A stretch of 64,000 nucleotides of DNA, taken from assembly GCA_002104905.1 (NCBI GenBank), contig MCFE01000343.1:26818-90817 (forward strand). Direction: 5' to 3'. The stretch comes from Basidiobolus meristosporus CBS 931.73. Taxonomy: Eukaryota > Basidiobolomycota > Basidiobolomycetes > Basidiobolales > Basidiobolaceae. Position 1 is the first letter of the stretch. Every line of letters begins with the position of its first letter. Positions 12,951-24,100 of the stretch are shown in pieces. A model generated the notes under the pieces. The model was not told the DNA's origin. It saw only the letters and a program-made list of their open reading frames with translations, and searched no databases. A program made the translations under genes and the position numbers.

Positions 12951-14022
12951 TGTAGTGGGGTGACAGTGACACCCACTAACAGATGTGCTCATTCCCTTAT
13001 TTTCTACTTCCCTATATCCCTACTACACTCATTTTAGTTTTATCCCATTTGTCTTACCCAATCAGTACTATCCCATAAGCCGGTTGACTATCACACCTGC
13101 TTACCTTATTGCATAAGTTACCCCTCACTTTATGTAAGATTACTAGTTACAAGTGCTTCTATATTAGGCAAGTACCCGCGCCAGTACCCGTGACACATGA
13201 TCAACCCGTGTCACCATCCCTACCATTTCCATACCATATATGGTATCCCCATGTTACACAGGTTTCAGAATACTGATTCCTGATTGGTTGGATGTGCTGT
13301 GCCTCTTAGAACCTTCCGGCACCTACTTAGAACATTCTTAGGTCATTCTGATGTCATTAAGATTTCTATTGAACTCCGGAACCTTCTGGAACACCATGAT
13401 TAGTAATCACTTAGCCAGTGAAGAAAAGTATATAAGGGAGGCTATCCCTCAACAATAAATCATCATCCCTTTTATCAATATACCGACTTGTTGATTAGTG
13501 TGATCACTGCTACCTGCTGCTACCTGAACTTCCAACCCTAGACCACAGGACACTCCCAGGAAACCGCGCTGACAGCCAACTGACCTTGGAGGCACTACTT
13601 GTGAGGAATACTCAGAGTAGGTATCTTTTATTATATTTGATTCTTTCCCAAGTTTGTTCTTGTACAGGCAAAGATACTTTTCTGTCTTTGTAACTATTGA
13701 CCAAAGCTGCATTCTTATCAAGTCCCTGCTGGTGGAGTTTACAGTTGTTTTGACTTTGGAAGCTTTAGTACATTGTCATCTCAAAGGACGCTGAACCCAG
13801 CACATACTTTTGTTAAGACGCCAACTAAGTTGGGGATTGTAGCTCAATAGTTTTCCCTTGACAAGCTTGTGGCTTTATTCCCCTTCACATTAGATTAGAG
13901 ACAGAACCCAAGTATTCCTAGCAAGCTTTTGCCAGAGGTTATCGCACCCAGTGAACACCCCACACACAAAACACTTGAGAAGTGTTGGACGTATCTCTCC
14001 CTTGGACTTATACACCACCACA
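12951..14022 (+). mobile_element. Solo LTR of a third, large-LTR family (1,072 bp)
   Basis: Begins TGTAGTGGGGTGACAG and ends CACCACCACA, giving inverted termini TGTAGTGG / CCACCACA. It is flanked by a perfect 4-bp duplication CCGG (12,947-12,950 and 14,023-14,026) within satellite sequence. A TATA-like GTATATAAGGG is near 13,429 and AATAAAT near 13,454. Its 3' third (about 13,600-13,930) is clearly similar to the untranslated leader of gypsy-1 (about 35,125-35,455). No internal coding region is present. A short non-autonomous element is an alternative, but there is no second LTR. Confidence 0.85.
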
Positions 14023-16479
14023 CCGGGCCCGTGCTACTAGCTTGCATTATTTTGCCCAGCTCCTGGATATTGAATATCTTTATATGAGGCAATATCCAAC
14101 AATACAACTGTTTCATCTTGAGCTAAGGTCCTACATCTCTGCTCTAATAGCCTTGATCCTGGTTCTAGATATCAACCCTGGTTACCAGACCCAAGTCCTT
14201 GATCACACCCCTTGTATCCTTGAGCAATATACAGAATTTCAACTTTCAGCACTTGGACCCAGGTCCTAAATCTTGACTCTAGTCCATTGAGCCTAGGTGC
14301 TGAATCTTAGCTTGTATTTTCAAGCCCAGATCCTTAATATTAAATCTCTTAGAATTAAGCAATACCTAACATTAAAACTTCAGGAACCTTGAGCCCAGGT
14401 TCTACATCTCAGCTTTGATAACCTAGATCCAGGTTTTAGATATATGATCTGATTTTGTAGACCTGAGTCCTGGATGACACTCCTCATTCCCTTAATCAAT
14501 GTCCAATATTTCAACTTTCAGCACCTGGACGCAGGTCCAACATCTAACCTTTCATCAATTGTGGCCCAAGTCTTCATATCTTAGCTTGAATTACCATGCC
14601 CAAGTACTGGATATGAACTCTGATTAAATTGAACAATATTTAACTTCACGTAGTGGCACCTTGAGCCCAGGTCATATATCTCAGCTTAAATTACCTAAAT
14701 CCAGGTTCTAGATCTTGACCCTTATCACATTAACCCAAGCCCTGGATGATACCCACATTTCCTTGAGCAATATCCTACATTCTGACTTTCAGGACCTGGA
14801 CTCTGGTCATTAACCTCAACTTGCATTACTATTCTTAGGACCTAGTATTGAATTCCATCAACTTGAGTCATATACAACAATACAACTTTTGGCATCTTGA
14901 GCCTGGGTTCTATATCTTAGGTTTCATCTCCTGGACCTAGGTTCAAGATTTTAGCTACTATTGCCTATACACAGTTTCTTGATATCAACATTCAGCAACT
15001 TGACCCTGGTCCTAGATAACAACTCTAATATCAACAAGCAATATGCCAAATATCAACTTTCAGCTGCTGGACACAGGTCCTAGATTGCACTTCTCAGCAC
15101 CTAGAACCTGATCCTAGATCTCAACCTTAGGCACCTGGATCCAGGTCCTAGTTCTCACCATCCTGCATCTGCCCCAATTTCCTGGATCTATACTTTTAGT
15201 ACATTGACTCAGGTTTTGAATCTTAGCTAGCATTATATTTCTCAGATCCTGGATATTAAATTCTACTAAATGAGGTAATATCCAACACTACAACTTTTTG
15301 TGGCTTGAGCCCAGGCCCTACATCCCGCCTTTAAAATCCTTGATCTGGTTGTCAATTTTTGTACTATCACCAGGACCCAAGTCATAGATAACGCACCTCA
15401 TGTTCTTGAGCAATATTCAAGATTTCAAAGTAGCTTGCATTCTCATACCCACATCCTAAACATCAAATTGCGTTATACTGAACAATATCTAATATTACAA
15501 GCTTTCCAGCTTAAGAGCTGGTCCTATATCCCAACTTTCACCACCTTGAACCAGGCTCTAGTTATTTGCCCTCATCACCTGGGCCAGTTCCTTGTTCTTT
15601 GCACTCATCACCTTGACCAAGCTTCTGGATGACAATCCTAATTTTGCAGAGCAATATCCAAGAGATAAACTTTCTGCACCTGGACCTAGGTCCTAACTCA
15701 CTACCTTGAGCAATGTCCAAAACATCAACTTTCAGCACCTGGACATAGGTCCTAAATCTCAGCTTTGAGCACTTTAACACAAGTCCTGGATTTCAGGACT
15801 CATTAAATTGAGCAATATATACCATTAAACTTCTGTCATCTAGAGCCCAGGTCCTGCATCTGAAGTTTCTTCCCCTTGAACCAAGCCCTAGTACTTTGCC
15901 CTCATCACCTGGTCCAAGGTCCTGGAAAGCAACCCTCATCTTATTGAGCAATATCCAGAAGTTCAACTTGCAGCACCTGGACCCAGGTCCTAGATTTCAA
16001 CTTTTAGCACTTGGACCAATGCCATGGATATCTAGTTTAGATTAATAGAGTAATATCCAACATGAAAACATTTGGTAGCTTGAGCCCAGGTTCTCAATAG
16101 CTACCCTGAGTACGTACATTAAGCTTGTGGATAACACACTTCATCACCCTGCTCAGTGTCCAATATGTAAACTTCTGGCATCTGGACCTTGGTCATAAAT
16201 CTCAACTTTCAGCACTGGGATAACAATCCTGGATACCAGGACTGATTGAATTGAGCAATATCTAACAGTAAAACATCTAACAACTAGAACCCAAATTCTG
16301 TTTCTTGACTCTCATTCCCTTGAACAAGGCCCTAGCTCTTTGCCCTCACAAACTGGTCCAGTGTCCTGTATGACATCCCTCATTTCATTGAGCTTTATCC
16401 AAAAGCTCATCTTTCAATACCAGGACGCAGGTTCTAAATCTCAACCATCAGAACTTGCACCCAGGTCCTGGAAGTAATA

Positions 16480-19400
16480 ATGGAATTAATAGATTGATAT
16501 CAAACATGGAATTGGCACCTGTCTCTAGGTCCTAAATCCCAACCTTCAGAACCTGGACCCAGGTCCTAGATGTGATACTGGAATTAACAGAGTAATATCA
16601 AACATGCAATCAGCACCTGGCTCTAGGTCCTGAGTCTCAGCCTTTATCACCTAGACCAAGGTCCTAGATGTTGTACTGGAGTTAATAAAGTAATAAACAA
16701 CATGAAGTCCTCACCTGGCTCTAGGTCCTTGATCTCAGCTTTCAGCACCTGGACACAGGTCCTGGATGTCATACAGGAATAAGTATAGAATTATCAAACA
16801 TAAAATTGGCACCTGGCTGCAGGTGCTAAATCTCAGCTTTAAGCACCTAAACCCAGGTCCAGGATGTCATATTGGATTAGACAGAGTATTAACAAACATG
16901 AAATCTGCACCTGGCTCCAGATCCTAATTATTAGTCCTCAGCACCTGGACCAAGGTCCTTGATGACATACTGGTATTAATAAAGTAAAAACAAACATGAA
17001 ATCAACACCTGGCTCTGGGCCCTAAATCTCAGCTTCAAGCACCTGGACCCAGGTCCTGGTTATCATATTGGAACTAATAGAGTGATATTCAACTAGCAAT
17101 CAACATCTGACTCTAGGTTCTAAATCTGAGCTTTAAGCACCTGGACCCAAATCCTGAATATCATACCGGCATTAATAGAGTAATAACCAGCATGAAATCC
17201 TCACCAGGCTCTATGTCCTAAATCTCCACCTTCAGCACCAGGAACCAGGTCCTGAATGTCATACTGGAATTAATAGAGTAATATCAGACATGCAATCAGC
17301 ACCTGGCCCTAGGTCCCAAATCTTAACCTTCAGAACCTGGACCCAGGTCCTGGATGCAATACTGGAATCAACAGTGTAATATCAAACAGGCAATCAGCAC
17401 CTGGCTCTAGGTCCTAAGTCTCAGCTTTCAGCACTTGGGCCCAGGTCATAGATGACATACTGGAGTTAATAGAGTAATAACAATCATAAAGTCAGCACCT
17501 GGTTCTGAGTGCCATATCTCAGCTCAAGGCAGCTGGGCCCAGGTCCTAGATATCATACTGTAATTGATAGAGTAATATCAAACATGCAATCAGCACCTGG
17601 CTCTAGGTCCTAATACTCAGCTTTAAGCACCTGGACCCAGGTCCAGGATGTCATATTGGAATTAATAGAGTGATATGCAACATTTAATCAGCTCCCAGCT
17701 CTGTTTCCTAAATCTCAGCTTCCAGCACCTGGGGCCAGGTCCTAGATGTCATACTGTAATTAATTTAGTAATATCTAAAATGAAATATGGCACCTGGCTC
17801 CAAGTCCTAAATTTGAGCTTTAAGCACCTAAACCCAGGTCCAGGATGTCATATTGGAATAAGCAGAGTAATAACAAACATGAAATATGCACCTGGCTCCA
17901 GGTCCTAAATAATAGTCTTCAGCCCTAGACCAAGGTCCTGTATGACATATTGGAATTAATAGAGTAATAACAAACACAAAATCCACATCTAGCTCCAGGT
18001 CCTATATCTCAGCCTTCATCACCTAGACCAAGGTCTTGGATGTCATGCTAGAATCAATAGAGTAAAAACAAACATGAAATCAACACCTGGCTCTGGGCCC
18101 TAAATCTCAGCTTTAAGCACCTGGAACCAGGTACTGGATATCATATTGGAATTAATAGAGTGATATTCAACAAGCAATCAGCATCTGGCTCTAGGTCCTC
18201 AATCTCAGCTTTAAGCACCTTGACCCAGGTCCTGAATGCCATACTGGAATTAATAGTGTAATAACCAGCATAAAATCCTCACCTGACACTACATCCTAAA
18301 TCTCCACCTTCAGCACCTGGAAGCAGGTCCTGGATGTCATACTGGAATTAATAGAATAATATCAAACATGCAATCAGCACCTGGCTCTAGGTCCCAAATC
18401 TTGACCTTCAGAACCTGGACCCAGGTCCTGGATGTAAAACTGGAATCAAAAGTGTAATATCAAACATGCAATCAACACCTGGCTCTAGGTCCTAAGTGTC
18501 AGCTTTCAGCACCTGGGCCCAGGTCATAGATGACACACTGGAGTTAATAGAGTAATAACAACCATAAAGTCAGCACCTGGTTCTGGGTCGCAAATCTCAG
18601 CTCAAGGCATCTGGGCCCAGGTCCTAGATATCATACTGTAATTGATAGAGTAATATCAAACATGCAATCAGCACCTGGCTCTAGGTCCTAATACTCAGCT
18701 TTAAGCACCTGGACCCAGGTCCAGGATGTCATATTGGAATTAATAGAGTGATGTGCAACATTTAATCAGCTCCCAGCTCTGTTTCCTAAATCTCAGCTTC
18801 CAGCACCTGGGGCCAGGTCCTAGATGTCATACTGTAATTAATTTAGTAATATCTAAAATGAAATTGGCACCTGGCTCCAAGTCCTAAATTTTAGCTTTAA
18901 GCACCTAAACCCAGGTCCAGGATGTCATATTGGAATAAGCAGAGTAATAACAAACATGAAATATGCACCTGGCTCCAGGTCCTAAATAATAGTCTTCAGC
19001 CCCTAGACCAAGGTCCTGTATGACATATTGGAATTAATAGAGTAATAACAAACACAAAATCCACATCTAGCTCCAGGTCCTATATCTCAGCCTTCAGCAC
19101 CTAGACCAAGGTCTTGGATGTCATGCTAGAATCAATAGAGTAAAAACAAACATGAAATCAACACCTGGCTCTGGGCCCTAAATCTCAGCTTTAAGCACCT
19201 GGAACCAGGTACTGGATATCATATTGGAATTAATAGAGTGATATTCAACAAGCAATCAGCATCTGGCTCTAGGTCCTCAATCTCAGCTTTAAGCACCTTG
19301 ACCCAGGTCCTGAATGCCATACTGGAATTAATAGTGTAATAACCAACATGAAATCCTCACCTGACTCTATATCCTAAATCTCCACCTTCAGCACCTGGAA

Positions 19401-21150
19401 CCAGGTCCTGGATGTCATACTGGAATTAAAAGAATAATATCAAGCATGCAATCAGCACCTGGCTCTAGGTTTTAAATCTTGACCTTCAGAACCTGGACCC
19501 AGGTCCTAGATGTAATACTAGAATCAACAGTGTAATATCAAACACGCAAGCAGCACCTGGCTCTAGGTCCTAAGTCTCAGCCTTTATCACCTGGACCAAG
19601 GTCCTGGATGTCATACTGGAATCAATAGAGTAATAACCAACATGAAATCCTCACCTGGCTCTAGGTCCTTGATCTATGCTTTCAGCACCTGGACCCAGGT
19701 CTTGGATGTCATATTGGAATCAATAGAGTGATATGCAACATTTAATCGGCACCTGGCTCTGGGTCCTTAAATCTCAGCTTAAGGCATCTGGGCCCAGGTC
19801 CTAGATGTCATACTGTAATTAATAGAGTAATATCAAGCATGCAATCAGCACCAGGCTCTAGGTCCTAATACACAGCTTTAAGCACCTGGATCCAGGTCCT
19901 GGATGTCACACAGGAATAAATATAGTAATATCAAACATGAAATTGGCACCTGGCTCCAAGTCCTAATTCTTAGCCTTCAGCACCTAGACCAAGGTCCTGG
20001 ATGACATGCTGGAATTAATCAAGTATTTAACAAACATGGAATCAACACCTGGCTCTGGGCCCTATATCTCAGTTTCAAGCACCTGGACCCAGATCCTGGA
20101 TATCATATCAGAACTAATAGAGTGATATTCAATAAGCAATCAGCATTGGCCTCTGGGTCCTAAATCTCAGCTTTAATCACCTGGACCCAGTACCTGGATG
20201 TCATACTGGAATAAATAGAGTAATAACCAACATGAAATCTGCACCTGGCTCTAGGTCCTAAGTCTCAGCCTTTAGCACCTGGACCCAGGTCCTTGATGTC
20301 ATATTGGAATTAATAGTGCAATATTCAACATGCAATTAGTACCTGGCTCTAGGTCCTTAATCTCAATCTTCAGCGCCTGGACCCAGGTCCTGGATGTCAT
20401 ATTGGAATTACTAGGGTAATATCTAACATGCAATCAGCACCTAGCTCTAAGTCATAAGTCACAGCCTACAGCACCTAAACTCAGCTTTAAGCACCTATCC
20501 CAGGTTCTGGATGTCATATTGGAATTAAGAGAGTGATAACCAATATGCAATCAGTACCAGACTCTAGGTCCTAAATCTCAGTTTTCAATACCTGGAACCA
20601 GGTCCTGGCCTTAAACATATTCACCTGAACCATGGTCCTGATTAACAATTCTTAATTAGTAGAGTAATATCAATCTGCAATCAGCACCTAGCTCTAGCCC
20701 TAAATCTCAGCCATCAGCACGTAGACTCAGATCCTTGATGTCATATTGGAATTACTAGAGTATTATCTAACAGGCAGTCAGCATCTGGCTTTAGGCCCTA
20801 AATCTCAGCCTTCAGCACCTGGACCCGGTTCCTGGATGTAATACTAGAATTAATAAAGCAATATCAAACATGCAATCAGCACCTGGCCCCAGATCCTAAA
20901 TCTTGGCCTTCAGTACGTGGACCCAGGTCCCAGTTTTCAACTTTATTCACCTGAACCTTGTTCCTGAAGAACACTTCTCAATTAATAGAGTTATATCTAA
21001 CATGCAGTCAGCACCTGGCTCTAGGTCCTAAATCCCAGCCTTTATCCCCTAAACCCAGGTCCTTGATGTTGTATTGGAATTAATAGAGTAATATCAAATT
21101 TGCAATCAACAACTGGCTCTAGTTCCTAAGTCTCAGGCTTCAGCACCTGG
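16480..21150 (+). repeat. 98-bp higher-order satellite with 1,078-bp super-repeats
   Basis: The basic unit here is about 98 bp, made of two recognisable 34-bp-type segments (CAGCACCTGGCTCTAGGTCC and AAGCACCTGGACCCAGG) and a derived segment (GGAATTAATAGAGTAATA). Successive ATACTGG words at 17,261, 17,359 and 17,457 are spaced 98 bp. A marker string with GTAAAAACAAAC recurs at 16,984, 18,062 and 19,140, exactly 1,078 bp apart, which equals 11 x 98. The first two super-repeats are nearly identical over their length, and the third diverges after about 19,560. No gene is present. Confidence 0.9.
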
Positions 21151-24100
21151 ACCCAGGTCCTAAGTATTGGCTCTTATCCTTCAGCACCTGGATCCAGGTC
21201 CTAGATCTCACCTTTCAGCACCAGGACCCAAGTCCTAGATCTCACCTTTCAGCACCTGGACACAGGACCTGGATCTCATCCTTCCGCACCTAGACCCACA
21301 TCCTGGATCTTAAGCAACAGCACCTGGACTTGGGTCTTGAATCTCAACTTTGATCACCAGGATCTTGATCATGAATGACAATCTCATTTAGTAGAGCAAT
21401 ATGTGACATGACAACCTCTGGCATCTGGAGACAACCTCAGGCATCTGGTGCCCAGATTCTAAACATCTTCACTTATCTCCTACACCTAGGTTGTGGATGA
21501 AACTCCTGATTTTTTAAGCAATGTTCAAAAAGTCCATCATCAGCACCTGGACCCAGGTCCTCTATCTCATATTTAAGTACTTGGACAAAGGTCTGGGTTA
21601 CCAAGACCCACTTTGTAGATTTCAACCTTCAGCACCAGGATCCAGGTCCTATATCTCAGCTTTTAGTACCTGGACCCACATCATGTATCTTATCCTTGAG
21701 CACCTTGACCCAGGTCTTAGATCACTTCCTTCAACACCTGGACCCATGACCTAGATCCCAACTTTGAGCACCTGGACTAAGGTGCTAGGTCTTATCATTC
21801 AACACCAGGTCCCAAACCATGGCTCTTATCCTTCAGCCCCTGCACTCACATCATGGATCTTTTCCTTCAGCACCTTGACCCAGGGCCTAGGTCTCATCCT
21901 TCAGCACCTAGTCCCAGGTCACATCTGTTATCCTTCAGCACATGGACCTAGGTCCTTGATCTCAACTTTCAGCACTTGGACCCAGATCCTAGGTCTCATC
22001 CTTCAGCACCTGGTCCCAAGCCATGGCTCTTATCCTTCAGCACCTGGACCCATGCCCTAGATCTCATATATAAGCACTTGAACAAAGGTCCTGGTTACCA
22101 AGACCCAGGTTGTAGATCTCAACCTTCAGCACCTGGACCCAGGTCCTAGATCTCAACTTTAAGCACCTGGACCTAGATCCTAGGTCCCATCCTTCAGCAC
22201 TTGGACCTAGATCCTAATTCTCATCCTTCAGCACTTGGACCTAGGTCCTGGGTCTCATCCTTCAGCACCTGGACCTAGGTTGTTGATCTCAACCTTGAGC
22301 ACCTGGATCCAGGTCCTAGATCTCAACTTTAAGCACCTGGACCTAGGTCCTAGGTCTCATCCTTCAGCACCTGGACCTAGGTTGTAGATCTCAACCTTCA
22401 GCACCTGGATTCAGGTCCTAGATCTCAACTTTTAGTACCTGGACCCACATCATGGATCTTATCCTTGAGCACCTTGACCCAGGTCTTAGATCACTTCCTT
22501 CAACACCTGGACCCATGACCTAGATCCCAACTTTGAGCACCTGGTCCAAGGTGCTAGGTCTAATCATTCAGCACCAGGTCCCAAGTCATGGCTCTTATCC
22601 TTCAGCACCTGGACCTAGGTCTAAGATCTGAAGCTTCAGCACCTGGGCTCACATCATGGATCTTTTCCTTCAGCACCTTGGCCTAGGTCCTAGGTCTCAT
22701 CCTTCAGCACCTGGTCCCAGGTCACATCTGTTATCCCTCAGCACCTGGACCTAGGTCCTTGATCTCAACTTTCAGCACTTGGACCCAGATCCTAGGTCTC
22801 ATCCTTCAGCACCTGGTCCCAAGCCATGGCTCTTATCCTTCAGCACCTGGACCCATGCCCTAGATCTCATATATAAGCACTTGAATAAAGGTCCTGGTTA
22901 CCAAGACCCAGGTTGTAGATCTCAACCTTCAGCACCTGGACCCAGGTCCTAGATCTCAACTTTAAGCACCTGGACCTAGATCCTAGGTCCCATCCTTCAG
23001 CACTTGGACCTAGATCCTAATTCTCATCCTTCAGCACTTGGACCTAGGTCCTGGGTCTCATCCTTCAGCACCTGGACCTAGGTTTTTGATCTCAACCTTG
23101 AGCACCTGGATCCAGGTCCTGGATCACCACTTTCAGCACCTGGACCCAGGTCATAGGTCTTATCCTTCAGCACCTGGTCCCAGGTCATTGCTCTTATCCT
23201 TCAACACCTGGACCTAGGTCCAAGATCTCAAGCGGCATCACCTGCTCCCAGGTCATTATTCTTATTGTTCAGCACCTATGCCCAGGACCTGGATCTCATC
23301 CTTTAGCACCTGGATCCAGGTCATGGATCTCCACTTTCAGCACCTGGAACCAGGCCATGGATCTTCACTTTCAGCACCTGGACCCAGATCCTATGTCTTA
23401 TCCTTCAGCACCTGGTCCCAGGTCATTGCCCTTATCCTTCAACACCTGGACCTAGGTCCAAGATCTCAAGTTGCAGCACCTGGACCTATGTCATGGATCT
23501 CATTCTTCAGCACCTGGCCCCAGGTCATTATTCTTATTGTTCAGCACCTGTGGCCAGGACCTAGATCTCATCCTTCAGCACCTGGATCCAGGTCATGGAC
23601 CTTGTCCTTCATCACCTGCACCCAGGTCCTATATCTCAAATTTCAGCACCTGGGCCCAGGTCCTAGATCTCATTCTTCAGCTTAAGGTTGTAGAACTCTA
23701 CTTTGAGCACCTGGATCCAGGTCCTAAATCTCAGTCTTCAGCATCTGGACACAGGTCCTATATATCATCCTTCATCATGGCTCTTATCCTTCATCACCTG
23801 GACCCAGGTCTTAGATCTCAACTTTCAGCACCTGGACACAGGTCCTAGATCTCTTCCTTCAGCACCTGGACATAGGTCCTAGATCTCATCCTTCAGCACC
23901 TGGATACAGGTCCTAGATCTTATCCTTCAGCACCTGGATCCAGATTATGGCTTTTGTTCTTCAGCACCTGGGCCCAGATCCTAGATCTCAAGCTTCAGCA
24001 CCTGGACCCAGGTTGTTGATCTCAACCTTCAGCACCTGGACACAGGTTGTTGATCTCAACCTTCAGCACCTGTACACAAGTTTTATATCTTCATCCTTCA

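Larger units (their letters stand above)
10955..16480 (+). repeat. Degenerate 34-bp minisatellite continuing beyond the arm
   Basis: Same diverged repeat as 7,981-10,954, but without a partner on the right side of the window. Recurring words are GCACCTGGACCCAGGTCCT and ATTGAGCAATATCCAA. It is interrupted by two solo LTRs (11,449-11,814 and 12,951-14,022). Short Pro/Leu-rich frames in it follow the repeat and are not considered genes. Confidence 0.85.
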
